Counted from the first letter of the stretch, positions 53,689 through 62,618 are shown. The stretch is DNA of 64,000 nucleotides from Archangium lipolyticum (GCF_024623785.1 NZ_JANKBZ010000005.1:248001-312000); one strand, 5' to 3'. Numbers and translations: made by a program. Notes: a model not told the origin generated them from the letters alone.

Positions 53689-56600
53689 ATGACTCCGTGT
53701 CCTGACGAGAACGAGCTGCTGGAGTGGGAGCAGGGGCGCCTGTCCCCAGGCGCCGTGGCCGGGTTGGAGGCCCACCTGGATGGGTGCGCGGCCTGTTGCG
53801 CGGTGGTGGCGGGACTCAGGGGGGAGGGGGCCCTGTCCGCGGAGGGCCTGGAGCCCGTGGCGCCGCTCGTGCCGGGCGGTACGCCGGGGCCCGGGGCGCG
53901 CGTGGGGCGTTACGTGCTGCTGCGCCGCGTGGGGGAGGGGGGCATGGGGGTCGTCTTCGCCGCGTATGATCCGGACCTGGACCGGGAGGTGGCGCTCAAG
54001 CTGCTCAAGCCCGGGGCGGTGGCGGACGCGGAGGCGCGCGGGCGGCTGGTGCGCGAGGCCCAGGCGCTGGCCCGGCTGTCCCATCCGAACGTCGCCATCG
54101 TGCATGACGTGGGCCAGGACGGCGACACCGTCTTCCTCGCCATGGAGCTGGTGAGGGGGCGGACGCTGCGCCACTGGCTGACGGAGGCGCCGCGGCCGTG
54201 GCGCGAGGTGCTCTCTCGCTTCCTCCAGGCGGGCCAGGGGCTGGCCGCCGCGCACGCGGTGGGGCTGGTGCACCGCGACTTCAAGCCGGACAACGTGCTG
54301 CTGGGGGACGACGGCCAGATACGCGTCACCGACTTCGGCCTCGCGCGCGCGGTGACCGCGTCGCTGTCCACACCGGAGCCGTGGGACGGGGAGGGCCGCG
54401 CCTGGCAGGCTCCGCCGGGGGGCGGCGACACCCTCAGCGGTGTCCGGCTGGGCACGCCCGCGTACATGTCCCCGGAGCAGTGGCGGGGCCTGCGCGCGGA
54501 CGCGCGCAGCGACCAGTTCAGCTTCTGCGTCGCGCTGTACGAGGCCCTCTTCGGCCAGCGGCCCTTCACGGGTGGCACGGCGGGGGAGCGTGCCCGGGCC
54601 CTGCGCGAGGGGAGGGTGACGCCGCCGCCCCGTGGCTCGCGCGTGCCCGGCGCCGTGCGCGACGCCGTGCTGCGCGGCCTGGCCGTCGAGCCGGCCTCGC
54701 GCCACCCTTCCCTGGACGCGCTTCTCTCCCGGCTCGAGTCCGGCTCGCGCGCGCACCGCTGGCGCTGGGCGGCGGCCGCGCTGGCCACGGGCGTGGCGGC
54801 CAGCGCCGCCGCGGGCTTCGTCCTGGCTCGGGGTGAAGCCGCGCAGGTGTGCACCGGCTTCGAGGCCCGGCTGGAGGGCACCTGGGACGCGGCGCGCCGG
54901 GCCCGGCTGGAGCAGCGCTTCCGTCAGGGCGCGCCGCCGGTGCCAGGGGACGCCTTCGACTCCACCACGCGGGCGCTGGATGCCTATGCCCAGGCCCTGG
55001 TGGCCCAGGAGCGGCAGTCCTGCGAGGACACGCGTGTGCGGCAGTCGCAGTCCGAGCGGCTGATGGACCTGCGCGCCGCGTGCCTGGATGGCCGGCGCCA
55101 GGCGTTGCTCGTCCTGGTGGAGCTGCTGGAGGGGGGCGAGCGGGAGGCGCTCAATCGGGCGTCCGAGGCCGCGCGGCAGCTCCCCTCCCTGGCCGCGTGC
55201 GCGGACCGGGACGCGCTCGCCCGCGTGGATCCGCTGCCGGAAGCCCCGGAGGCCCGGCGGGAGCTGGCGGCGCTGCGCCGGGAGCTGGACGGGCTGCGCG
55301 TGCAGGGCGCGGCCGGGTTCCATGAGCGCGCGCTGCCCCGGCTGGAAGAGGTGGTGGCGGCACTGCGGGGATTGGGACACCGGCCCACGCTGGCGTGGGC
55401 CCTGCTCCTGCTGGGCGAGCTGCGGGGCACCGCCGGCAGCTTCGCCGCGGCGCGCGAGGTGCTGGAGGAGGCGGTGCGCGTGGCGGAGGCCGGGCACGAC
55501 GACGAGACGGCCGCGCGCGCGTGGAACCGCCTCCTTTATACGGAAGTCCAGGGCATGGGCCTGGTGAAGGAGGCCCAGCGCACCGCGCGCATGGCGGAGG
55601 CGGCCCTGGAGCGGCTGGGGCCCGAAGCCTCCCTGGAGGTGGCCGCGGAGCTGCGCCGCGTCCGCAGCAGCCTCAGCTACCGGCAGGGCGAGTACGCGCG
55701 CGCACTCACGGACGCCAGCGAGGCCCTGTCCCTGCTGGAGCGGGCGCGCGGGCCCCAGGACGCGGCGCTCGCGGATGTCCTGACCGGCATGGGCCTGGCA
55801 CTCAACGCGCTGGGGCGCTACGCGGAGGCGGAGCGGCACTATTCGCGCGCCCTGGAGCTGGTGAGGGCGGTGTACGGCCATGAGCACCCGCTGTGCGCGG
55901 CGCACCTCAGCAACGTGGCCACCGCGCTGCGGCTCCAGGGGAAGGTGGCCGAGGCGGTGGCACGCTACGACGAGGCGCTCGCGCTGGCCGAGCGTTTCCT
56001 CGGGGCGGAGCACTCCAGCACCAGCATGATCCGGGTGAACCTGGGAGACGCGCTCTCGCGGCAGGGCCAGCTGGCGGAGGCGCTGCCTCACTACGAGCGC
56101 GCCCTGGTCAGTCTGCGCAAGGGAGGGGAGGGCGAGCAGCTCCGGGTGGCCACCGTGCTGCTGAGCCTGGGCAGTGCACGGGCGGACCTGGGACAGCTTC
56201 CGCAGGCGGAGGCGGCCTACCGCGAGGCGCTCGCGCTCCAGGAGGCGGAGCTCGGCCCCCGGCACCCGGACGTGGCCCTGTCGCGCAACAACCTGGGCTG
56301 GGTGGCGCTGACCGCGGGCCGCCTGCTCGACGCGCGCGCCCACTTCGAGGCGGCGCGCGAGCTGTGGGAGGCCACGCTCGGCCCCGGACACCCGAAGGTG
56401 GCCAGCGCGCTGTACAACCTGGGGCAGGTGGAGCTGCGCCTGCGCAGGGTGCGCCCGGCGCTCCTCCACCTGCGGCGGGCGCTGGAGGTGCGCGAGAAGT
56501 CGCTCGGGGCGGAGCACCCCCGGGTGGCGCAGACGCTCGCGCTGCTGGGCGAGGCGCTGGTGGAAGGTGGCCAGCTGCGCGAGGCCCGCGAGCCGCTGGA

Positions 56601-56820
56601 GCGGGTGGTGGCGCTCTCCACGCGGGTGGAGCTGGCTCCGCCCGACCTGGCCCGGGCGCGCTTCGCGCTCGCCCGCGTCCTCTGGCAGTCGCACGGAGAG
56701 CGGCCCCGGGCGCTCTCCCTGGCGCGGGAGGCCCACGAGGCCTACGCACGGAGTGCGCCCACCTTCATGCCCCGCGCGCGCGAGGTGCAGTCCTGGCTGT
56801 CGGCCCACGGCCCCTCCTGA
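53689..56820 (+). CDS. Zinc-finger Ser/Thr kinase with transmembrane helix and TPRs
   Basis: A 1043-residue membrane kinase. The N-terminus carries a zf-HC2/anti-sigma-type zinc motif (His29, Cys33, Cys36 in HLDGCAAC). The Hanks-type kinase domain (about 74-350) has GEGGMGVV, Lys104, HRDFKPDN (Asp197) and DFG (Asp215), all intact. One transmembrane helix (about 354-376) leads to a helical extracytoplasmic region with at least eight TPRs (about 600-1000). An anti-sigma-like finger on a kinase directly upstream of a sigma gene suggests that it binds and controls that factor. The sigma gene begins 59 nt downstream. ATG 53689 starts close to the conserved finger. Confidence 0.9.
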   Translation: MTPCPDENELLEWEQGRLSPGAVAGLEAHLDGCAACCAVVAGLRGEGALSAEGLEPVAPLVPGGTPGPGARVGRYVLLRRVGEGGMGVVFAAYDPDLDREVALKLLKPGAVADAEARGRLVREAQALARLSHPNVAIVHDVGQDGDTVFLAMELVRGRTLRHWLTEAPRPWREVLSRFLQAGQGLAAAHAVGLVHRDFKPDNVLLGDDGQIRVTDFGLARAVTASLSTPEPWDGEGRAWQAPPGGGDTLSGVRLGTPAYMSPEQWRGLRADARSDQFSFCVALYEALFGQRPFTGGTAGERARALREGRVTPPPRGSRVPGAVRDAVLRGLAVEPASRHPSLDALLSRLESGSRAHRWRWAAAALATGVAASAAAGFVLARGEAAQVCTGFEARLEGTWDAARRARLEQRFRQGAPPVPGDAFDSTTRALDAYAQALVAQERQSCEDTRVRQSQSERLMDLRAACLDGRRQALLVLVELLEGGEREALNRASEAARQLPSLAACADRDALARVDPLPEAPEARRELAALRRELDGLRVQGAAGFHERALPRLEEVVAALRGLGHRPTLAWALLLLGELRGTAGSFAAAREVLEEAVRVAEAGHDDETAARAWNRLLYTEVQGMGLVKEAQRTARMAEAALERLGPEASLEVAAELRRVRSSLSYRQGEYARALTDASEALSLLERARGPQDAALADVLTGMGLALNALGRYAEAERHYSRALELVRAVYGHEHPLCAAHLSNVATALRLQGKVAEAVARYDEALALAERFLGAEHSSTSMIRVNLGDALSRQGQLAEALPHYERALVSLRKGGEGEQLRVATVLLSLGSARADLGQLPQAEAAYREALALQEAELGPRHPDVALSRNNLGWVALTAGRLLDARAHFEAARELWEATLGPGHPKVASALYNLGQVELRLRRVRPALLHLRRALEVREKSLGAEHPRVAQTLALLGEALVEGGQLREAREPLERVVALSTRVELAPPDLARARFALARVLWQSHGERPRALSLAREAHEAYARSAPTFMPRAREVQSWLSAHGPS

Positions 56821-56879
56821 ACCGGGGTGCTGTGTCTCATTCCCGCCCGCGAGGGTGGGCTTGTCGGTGGAGGTGGTCC

Positions 56880-57761
56880 GTGACGTCTGAGCAGACCGAG
56901 TCCTTCCTGTCGCGGGCGCCGCACGCGCTCGTCCCGGCGCTGCGGGCACTTCCCGGCCTGGAGGAAGCGCTCGCGGGGCTGGTGTGCGAGGCGCGCGAGG
57001 CCTGGCCGGAGGTGGGCATGGACGTGGGGGCCTTCCTGGCGCACGTGGCGGAGCGGCTGCCCTCCACGGGCGAGGCCCGCGAGGTGCTCGCGAGCCTGCG
57101 CGCGGAGGATTTCTTCCTCGCCTTCGCCTGCGTGCGGGGGGAGGCGCGGGCGCTCGAGGCGCTGGACGCGCACGTGCTGTCCCAGGTGGGGACGTGGCTG
57201 CCACGCGAGCAGCCCGCCCTCGTGGACGAGCTGCGCCAGCTGTTGCGCCAGCGGCTGCTGGTTCCGATGGATGGGGCACCGCCGAAGCTGGCCTCCTACT
57301 CCGGGCGCGGTCCGCTGGGACAGTGGGTCCGGGCAGTGGCGCTGCGGCTCCACATCGACCGGCAGCGCGCCGCTCCGCGCGAGCTGCCCCTGGAGGCCGC
57401 CCCGGTGGCGTTGGCGGATCGGCTGGGCGCGGACCCCGAGCTGGCCTTCATCCGCGAGCGGCACCAGGAGGACTTCCGGGTGGCCTTCCGCGCCGCGCTG
57501 GGCCGGCTGGAGGCCCGGGAGCGCAACCTGCTGCGGCTGCACCACGTGCACGGCCAGTCCATGGACGCGGTGAGCGCCACGTACCAGGCGCCCCGCTCCA
57601 CCGTGGCGCGCTGGATCGCCCGCGCCCGCGAGCGGCTGCTGGCGCTCACCCGCGAGGAGCTGACGGCGCGGCTGGGGCTGTCGTCTGACGAGCTGGACAG
57701 CCTGCTGCGCCTCGTGCGCAGCCAGCTCGACGTCAGCCTGCGCCTGCTCATGGCGGACTGA
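56880..57761 (+). CDS. Myxococcales-type sigma-70 family factor
   Basis: A 293-residue sigma factor resembling the Myxococcales-specific sigma-70 family gmx1 (TIGR03001), as far as I can tell from memory. After a helical N-terminal region of about 110 residues, region 2-like sequence (LASYSGRGPLGQWVRAVALRLHIDRQR, about 138-164) and region 4 (MDAVSATYQAPRSTVARWIARARERLL, with the helix-turn-helix) are visible. GTG 56880 has GGAGG about 6 nt upstream. It directly follows the zinc-finger kinase, and such sigma/kinase pairs recur in myxobacteria. Target promoters are unknown; autoregulation of the pair would be normal. Confidence 0.85.
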   Translation: MTSEQTESFLSRAPHALVPALRALPGLEEALAGLVCEAREAWPEVGMDVGAFLAHVAERLPSTGEAREVLASLRAEDFFLAFACVRGEARALEALDAHVLSQVGTWLPREQPALVDELRQLLRQRLLVPMDGAPPKLASYSGRGPLGQWVRAVALRLHIDRQRAAPRELPLEAAPVALADRLGADPELAFIRERHQEDFRVAFRAALGRLEARERNLLRLHHVHGQSMDAVSATYQAPRSTVARWIARARERLLALTREELTARLGLSSDELDSLLRLVRSQLDVSLRLLMAD

Positions 57762-57808
57762 CCTTCTCGACGTCTGGGGCTCCTCTTCGAGTCCCGGGAG
57801 GAAGTGGA

Positions 57809-58648
57809 GTGACGAAGCCCCTGGTGGACGTGGATGTGGTGCCGGCGCTGGCGTTCTGCCTCACCGACGAAATGGCGCCCTTCAGCTCCAGGTGGCACGC
57901 CCACCGCAAGCACCAGCTCCTCTACTCGGCGCGAGGCGCACTGCACCTGGAGGTGGAGCAGGCGCAGTGGCTCCTTCCTCCTCAGCGCGCGGCGTGGCTG
58001 CGCGCTGGGACGCTTCACCGGGTGCGGGCCTCCCAGCCGGTGAGTCTGTGCACGGTGTACCTGGAGCCGAAGCTCGTCCGCGCGCCTCCCGAGGAGGAGT
58101 GCCGCGTGTTCCTCGTCGGGCCCCTGGCGCGGGAGATGCTTCTCCATTCCGCACGCTGGGGCCCGGAACGTCCGCCGAAGGAGCCCGTGGCGGACAGCTT
58201 CTTCGAGACGTTGTCGCACCTGCTGTCCGAGTGGGCCATGACGGCACGGGACTGGCGCCTGCCGCGGGCCCGGACGCCAGAGCTGGGGAAGGCCATGGCC
58301 TTCACGCTCGAGCACCTGGGGGAGCCGCTCTCCCTGGAGGACGTGGCGCGCGCCGCGAGGCTGTCGTCGAGGACGCTCGCGCGGCGCTTCGAGGAGGAGG
58401 CGGCGACGACGTGGCGGAGGTTCCTCCACGATGCGCGGATGTTGCGCGCCATGGAGCTGCTCGCCGAGGAAGGGGCGCGGGTGACACAGACGGCCTACGA
58501 GGTGGGCTTCGAGAGCCTCGCGGCCTTCACCCATGCCTTCCACGCCTTCTCCGGCGAGAGCCCGCGGGACTTCCGCCAGCGGGTGGCCCGGGGCGCGGAG
58601 CCCCAGGACCAGGGGGCACCGGCTACCCGCCGCAGGCGAGCTGGTTGA
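57809..58648 (+). CDS. AraC family transcriptional regulator
   Basis: A 279-residue regulator. The N-terminal cupin domain (about 10-110: WHAHRKHQLLYSARG, LPPQRAAWLRAGTLHRV) would sense a small ligand. The C-terminal double helix-turn-helix (about 165-265: LSLEDVARAARLSSRTLARRFEEE and VTQTAYEVGFESLAAFTHAFHAFSGESPRDFRQ) matches the AraC/XylS signature. GTG 57809 has GGGAGGAAG upstream. It ends in a 26-bp overlap with the convergent metallo-beta-lactamase-fold gene, which is a plausible but unproven target. Confidence 0.9.
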   Translation: MTKPLVDVDVVPALAFCLTDEMAPFSSRWHAHRKHQLLYSARGALHLEVEQAQWLLPPQRAAWLRAGTLHRVRASQPVSLCTVYLEPKLVRAPPEEECRVFLVGPLAREMLLHSARWGPERPPKEPVADSFFETLSHLLSEWAMTARDWRLPRARTPELGKAMAFTLEHLGEPLSLEDVARAARLSSRTLARRFEEEAATTWRRFLHDARMLRAMELLAEEGARVTQTAYEVGFESLAAFTHAFHAFSGESPRDFRQRVARGAEPQDQGAPATRRRRAG

Positions 58649-59576
58649 CCAGTCCGTATACGCTGTACTGCACCATGTACGGCAGCGCGTACTGCGGGAA
58701 GGCCTGGGCGGCGCGCTGGGTGAGCGCCTCATGGTGGGGTCCGGCCTCGTCGCCGCACAGCTGCGCCTTCCGGTCCCCCAGCTCCGTGGCGTACGTGGAC
58801 ACCAGGGCCCTCATGGTGTCGAGGTACTGCTTCTGCTCGGCGATGACCGTCTCCACGGGCGCACTCCCGCCACGGCCGCCATACACCGTGGCGCCCTTCC
58901 ACGTGGCCAGCTCGTCGAGTGCGGCCTTCCAGGAGTCGAGATCCGGCACCGCCTTGCCCTCGCGCAGTCCGCCCTCCAGCCACGCATGGGCGCGGAAGTG
59001 GACGAGGTCGCCCACCACGAGCGCCTTGCGCCGGGGCAGGTACGCCACCGTCTGCGTGGTGGTGACACCCGGGTGCTGGAGCACCTTCAGCTCCACCTCG
59101 GCGCCGCCCTCGAGCGGCAGCGTGAAGCTGTCCTTGAAGGTGACGTCCACCGTGGCCTGCCGCGGGTAGGTGTCGTCGGTGAACATGCCGGCGACCTTCG
59201 TGAAGTAGTACTTCTTGTACGCGTGCACTGCGGGGATGGCCGCCGCGGTGGCCTCGCTGGCCACCACCCTGGCGCCCTCGCGCTGGAACACCGCCGCGCC
59301 GTTGAACTTGTCCGGGTTGGGATGGGTGAGGACGACGTAGCGGATGGGATTGCTCGTCTTCGCCTTGATGGTGGCGAGCACCTTCTGCGCCTCGGCCTCG
59401 GTGAACTGGGCATCGAAGACGACCACCTCCGCGCCGGTGTCGTAGAAGAACGAGTGTGTGTCGAAGCCGTTGGCGTCGCTGGTGTACCTGGCCAGCTCGG
59501 AGTCGATGAGCTTCGGGGCACAGCCGCTCGCGAGCAGTGCGCCCAACACCAGGGTCATCAGGGAGTTGCGCTTCAT
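58623..59576 (-). CDS. Metallo-beta-lactamase-fold lipoprotein with altered metal site
   Basis: A 317-residue lipoprotein (lipobox LLASGC, Cys19) with the MBL fold: FFYDTGAEVVVFDAQ, LTHPNPDKFNGAAVF, LQHPGVTTTQTVAY, VVGDLVHFRAHAWL. The normal HxHxDH motif is HPNPDKF, so only the first His and the Asp remain, with Asn and Lys replacing the other His ligands. The later His of HPG and Asp of GDLV are retained. The site may bind one metal or none. As I recall the same HPNPDKF variant occurs in other proteobacterial MBL proteins, so it may be a distinct subfamily instead of decay. The start is ATG 59576. Confidence 0.8.
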   Translation of the reverse strand: MKRNSLMTLVLGALLASGCAPKLIDSELARYTSDANGFDTHSFFYDTGAEVVVFDAQFTEAEAQKVLATIKAKTSNPIRYVVLTHPNPDKFNGAAVFQREGARVVASEATAAAIPAVHAYKKYYFTKVAGMFTDDTYPRQATVDVTFKDSFTLPLEGGAEVELKVLQHPGVTTTQTVAYLPRRKALVVGDLVHFRAHAWLEGGLREGKAVPDLDSWKAALDELATWKGATVYGGRGGSAPVETVIAEQKQYLDTMRALVSTYATELGDRKAQLCGDEAGPHHEALTQRAAQAFPQYALPYMVQYSVYGLVNQLACGG

Positions 59577-59697
59577 GGGTCTTGTCCTTTCGTGAGTGCG
59601 CGGGGGAGTTCCCCCCGCCGACAGGACCCAATGTGCCCCGGGTGCTCGTGGCGCGCTTTCGCGTATCGGACAGATACTTGTTCGAATTCGCCAGCCG

Positions 59698-60075
59698 CTA
59701 CCGGCACCACCTTCGTTCGGCCATCACCGCGAGGGCGAGGCCGATGGCGTACGCCAGGAGGTCCCCCACATCGAAGGTGGAGCCCGTCACGATCACCAGT
59801 GGATCCGACGGGCGCGTGGTGAAGAGGCGCGCCCATTGCGCCAGCTCGATTCCGACGGCCAGCACGGCGATCGCGCTGGCACGAGCGGTGACGGAGCCTC
59901 GCCAGAAGAGGCTGAGCAGATGATAGAGAAAGCCAACGACGAAGAGATCTCCCAGCGTGCCTCGGGTGAAGCGCCAGCCGGGGCCTCGGTAGAAGAGGAC
60001 GAAGAGGCCCGCGGCCAGGAATGCGGACCCGGCGGCGAGGTGGAATCGGCGGAAGTTGTCGGGTTGCCGCTGCAT
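59698..60075 (-). CDS. DUF2809 membrane protein
   Basis: A 125-residue inner-membrane protein with four hydrophobic helices. It contains YRGPGWRFTRGTLGDLFVVGFLY and GSTFDVGDLLAYAIGLALA, the paired G/R-x-GD signatures of DUF2809. These proteins are widespread and without known function; the acidic residues inside helices hint at ion or proton handling. It lies 9 nt after the small protein gene that ends at 60085. Confidence 0.82.
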   Translation of the reverse strand: MQRQPDNFRRFHLAAGSAFLAAGLFVLFYRGPGWRFTRGTLGDLFVVGFLYHLLSLFWRGSVTARASAIAVLAVGIELAQWARLFTTRPSDPLVIVTGSTFDVGDLLAYAIGLALAVMAERRWCR

Positions 60076-60084
60076 GGGACTCCA

Positions 60085-60405
60085 TCAGGTCTTGGGTTCT
60101 TCGATGATGGCTTCGTAGGGCTCGTACTCGACCTTCCGGTAGGTGCCTTCGTCGATCGCCAGCGTGTGGAACTCGTCCTCGCCCCGGCTGTTCTCGAAGG
60201 CCACCTCGATCCAGATCTTGCCGAACATGTCGATCATCCAGACCTTCCACAGGAGCCTGGAGTCGATCACCCGCTGGTACAGCTCGCTCGTGTCTTCGTG
60301 GTCTGCGAGGTCCGGGTCAACCGGTGGCCGCAACTCCTTCGGAAGCTTCAAATCCTCCGGAAGGGTATGGACCCGGATCAGATAGTCGAGGGTCTTCTTC
60401 ATCAT
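60085..60405 (-). CDS. Small protein of unknown function
   Basis: A 106-residue soluble, acidic protein (DYLIRVHTLPEDLKLPKELRP...FGKIWIEVAFENSRGEDEF...YEPYEAIIEEPKT) with no signal peptide and a mixed alpha/beta pattern. I recognise no family. The double ATG at 60405-60400 is the most likely start. Upstream frame residues are Arg/Ser-rich noise. It probably forms a two-gene unit with the DUF2809 gene. Confidence 0.65.
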   Translation of the reverse strand: MMKKTLDYLIRVHTLPEDLKLPKELRPPVDPDLADHEDTSELYQRVIDSRLLWKVWMIDMFGKIWIEVAFENSRGEDEFHTLAIDEGTYRKVEYEPYEAIIEEPKT

Positions 60406-60540
60406 GGTTTCAACCTGGGGGCGACACATGCGCGAGGAACTTCGGCACGTCGACGTCCTGATGCTAGCGCTGGGTCTCCGCCTTGCCATGGTACTTCTGC
60501 TCGTGGATGTGCGTATCGAGCCACTCTCGAGCACGCTTCT

Positions 60541-61394
60541 GCGGGCATGTCTCTTTCTCACTGAAGGGCCGTTTTGTTGATAGGACGGGCACGATGACCC
60601 CTGGACAGCCCGCTTCGCTGCAACTGCCGTCCTTCCTGCATGGCACGCTTCGCTCGGTGCAGCAGAAGACGAAGAGGGAGGGCTTGCGATGTGGCGAGCA
60701 GTACCGGGAGGACGGCACCATTCCCGTGCCCCGGCAGATGTTGGAGGTGCCTGCGGGCGAGGTAGTGGTGGCGCACGAGGTGGTGGATTTCCAGCGCGAG
60801 CGCCCGGCTTGGCGGTTGTACATGGTGTCCGATGTCATGGGTGGTATGCGCGAGGCGTTGGACTGGCAGAACACGTTGCCCGCGAGGGATTCCTACGAGG
60901 CGTGTTGTCTCGAGACGGCCTGGGGCGCGCTGTTCTTCGCCCTGGCTCAAATGGGCCCGGTAAGCGCGGAGCGCACGGCGCGGCGTCTCCAGTCAGTGCT
61001 GCGCTTCTGGGAATCGCTCCAATCCGTGCGCTACCTCTTCAAGAAACTGGGGGCGGCGCACACTTTGGAAGAGCTGATGGTGGCCTCCTGCGGCTGGGCC
61101 ATGGACGCGTGGTGTCCGGAGGGAGAAGTCTCGGTGCGAGCGCGCTTGGAGAATGCAGCGGAGCTCATGGCGAGGGCGACGCGGGAGGATTGTGTCGAGG
61201 CTATTTTCCGGCAGATGCCGCAGGCCCTCGCGCATGCGGGCAAGTTGAAGCACCGGCAGGTGGCCGACCCCGCCTTCCAGCGCGAACGTCTCGCCAAGCT
61301 CGATTCCAGGTCCTTCGAGCGGGTGTCCGGTGCGTGTACAGGTGAACTGATCTCGCTGCTTATTGGCTGGGACCGAGATCTCGAGCGGCAGTAG
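60541..61394 (+). repeat. Direct repeat unit, copy 1
   Basis: This unit is repeated at 62595-63442. Identity starts at GCGGGCATGTCTCTTTCTCACTGA, continues through the shared leader TAGGACGGGcACG, and covers the whole paralogue gene up to its stop. A run of more than 50 identical bases lies near the 5' end of the coding sequences. The segment before the gene resembles the last codons and stop of the lipoprotein gene, so copy 1 may once have had its own toxin upstream. Confidence 0.75.
60594..61394 (+). CDS. Unknown protein, paralogue 1; possible immunity protein
   Basis: A 266-residue soluble protein with no signal peptide and no recognised family. It is about three-quarters identical to the protein at 62645-63442. 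Features are a beta-rich N-terminal 80 residues (VPAGEVVVAHEVVDFQRERPAWRLYMVS) and a helical remainder (PVSAERTARRLQSVLRFWESL, VRARLENAAELMARATREDCVEAIFRQM). ATG 60594 is used because its upstream leader is conserved with copy 2. The pair brackets a lipoprotein with a nuclease-like motif, so an immunity or accessory role is inferred. Differences cluster at about 84-108 and 150-160, which could set specificity. Confidence 0.75.
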   Translation: MTPGQPASLQLPSFLHGTLRSVQQKTKREGLRCGEQYREDGTIPVPRQMLEVPAGEVVVAHEVVDFQRERPAWRLYMVSDVMGGMREALDWQNTLPARDSYEACCLETAWGALFFALAQMGPVSAERTARRLQSVLRFWESLQSVRYLFKKLGAAHTLEELMVASCGWAMDAWCPEGEVSVRARLENAAELMARATREDCVEAIFRQMPQALAHAGKLKHRQVADPAFQRERLAKLDSRSFERVSGACTGELISLLIGWDRDLERQ

Positions 61395-61553
61395 GCGAGT
61401 GTAGCCAATTCAGATGAGGGGGGCACCCAAGGTCGAGAGTGCCCAGGCAGGTTCGTCGCATGACCTGACGGGGGGAGGCATGGGCTTCGCTCGGCTTCTC
61501 GCGTCTACTGTTTCTGACTCCACGTCTGTCTGAGTGGGTAGCGGGAGGTGCTC

Positions 61554-62618
61554 GTGCGTATCGCCGTCTGGTGTATGTCCATGTTCCGGGCCGTGCGGTG
61601 TGAGATGGCGCTGCTGTTCTTGTCGGTGCTCGCCGGCTGTGCGACTGCCTCCGGTGAGCGGACTTCTTCAGCCTGGAGCCAGGAGGCGCCACGGTTCGGG
61701 GCACCGCTGGTTTCCACTCCACCGCCACGAGTCCTGCTGGCCATGAGTGATGGGCCAACAACAGGTGGGGATCCTTCCGGCCCAACTGTCCAGGGCTATA
61801 ACGTCCCCGGCCGGAATCTGGATTCGCAGATGCCCTGGGAGTTCTTCCTGGGCAATGCCTCGCACCGACTCATTGCCCTCGTGTACGGCGTCAATCACCC
61901 AAGGAACAAAGCCTACTTCAACACCAAGTCGATCAAATTCATTCTCGATGAAACGAGTGTCGGAGACGCGTCCCTGCTGTTGCCAAACGAGCGCGAAATA
62001 CGCCCAGACATCACCGATGTCTCTCTCCTGAGTCTTTTCGAGGTCAAACCCTGGGGTGAGCGAGCCCTCCGAGATGGCCGCGAGGAAGCTCGCAAGTATC
62101 TGGCTGCACTGAATCGGGCCACCCCGAACGACAAGCGCTTTGTGGGGGGCACGGACTTCCAGGGAGAAATCCTCGTCCGCTTCGCTGGTGGACAATACAT
62201 CTGGCGACTGGAGTGGAAGAACCCCGAGCCTGGAGTGATCCAGTACAAGTGGACGCGCAGCCAGCAACGCTTCGAGTCCGAGGCGGCGGCATTCGAGGCC
62301 GCACAATGGGTGGAACTCACCGAGCAGGAACTGCGGCAGTATGGTGGGTGGGTGAGTCAGGCCGTGGAGGGCATGGTGAGTCGGCGTGAGAAACTCGTCA
62401 CCATCAGCGGGACCGTGGGCATGGTCATCGATCTCGTCGGAAGTGTTGCGACGACGGTGCTATGGGGAGCGATTGTGGGCCAGATGGGCTCGGGGTCGGG
62501 GACCGGGCAGCCACCAGCGCAGGGCGGTGGACAGGTCATTCCCTTCCCGGCGCGGTCTCCACCCACTGCCCCCTCAGTGCAGGTGCCGGCTGCCGCGCGC
62601 ATGCCCCTTCCTCGCTGA
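61554..62618 (+). CDS. Lipoprotein with PD-ExK nuclease-like motif; toxin candidate
   Basis: A 354-residue lipoprotein. The signal ends in the lipobox SVLAGC (Cys29), and a proline/serine-rich linker runs to about 95. A folded domain (about 95-270) contains EIRPDITDVSLLSLFEVKPWG, that is Pro151-Asp152 and Glu163-x-Lys165, the PD-...-ExK arrangement of restriction-endonuclease-fold nucleases. GREEARKYLAALNRA follows as the next helix, then an Arg/Trp-rich strand (YIWRLEWKNPEP). A glycine-rich hydrophobic segment at about 283-312 and a Pro-rich tail end the protein. Lipoprotein toxins with nuclease tips (SitA type) are swapped between myxobacteria by outer-membrane exchange. GTG 61554 has GGGAGG upstream. 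The toxin role is inferred. Confidence 0.75.
   Translation: MRIAVWCMSMFRAVRCEMALLFLSVLAGCATASGERTSSAWSQEAPRFGAPLVSTPPPRVLLAMSDGPTTGGDPSGPTVQGYNVPGRNLDSQMPWEFFLGNASHRLIALVYGVNHPRNKAYFNTKSIKFILDETSVGDASLLLPNEREIRPDITDVSLLSLFEVKPWGERALRDGREEARKYLAALNRATPNDKRFVGGTDFQGEILVRFAGGQYIWRLEWKNPEPGVIQYKWTRSQQRFESEAAAFEAAQWVELTEQELRQYGGWVSQAVEGMVSRREKLVTISGTVGMVIDLVGSVATTVLWGAIVGQMGSGSGTGQPPAQGGGQVIPFPARSPPTAPSVQVPAAARMPLPR

Noticed and set aside
53665-57279. 1204-codon leftward frame opposite the Ser/Thr kinase and sigma genes
   Set aside because: It spans two genes and their gap with Arg/Pro/His-rich noise, while the + strand carries intact kinase motifs.
60464-60564. Leftward frame ending with a protein-like stretch (EWLDTHIHEQKYHGKAE)
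   Set aside because: Its upstream part is antisense to paralogue 1 and it has no independent start; it may be a fragment of an older gene but cannot be supported.
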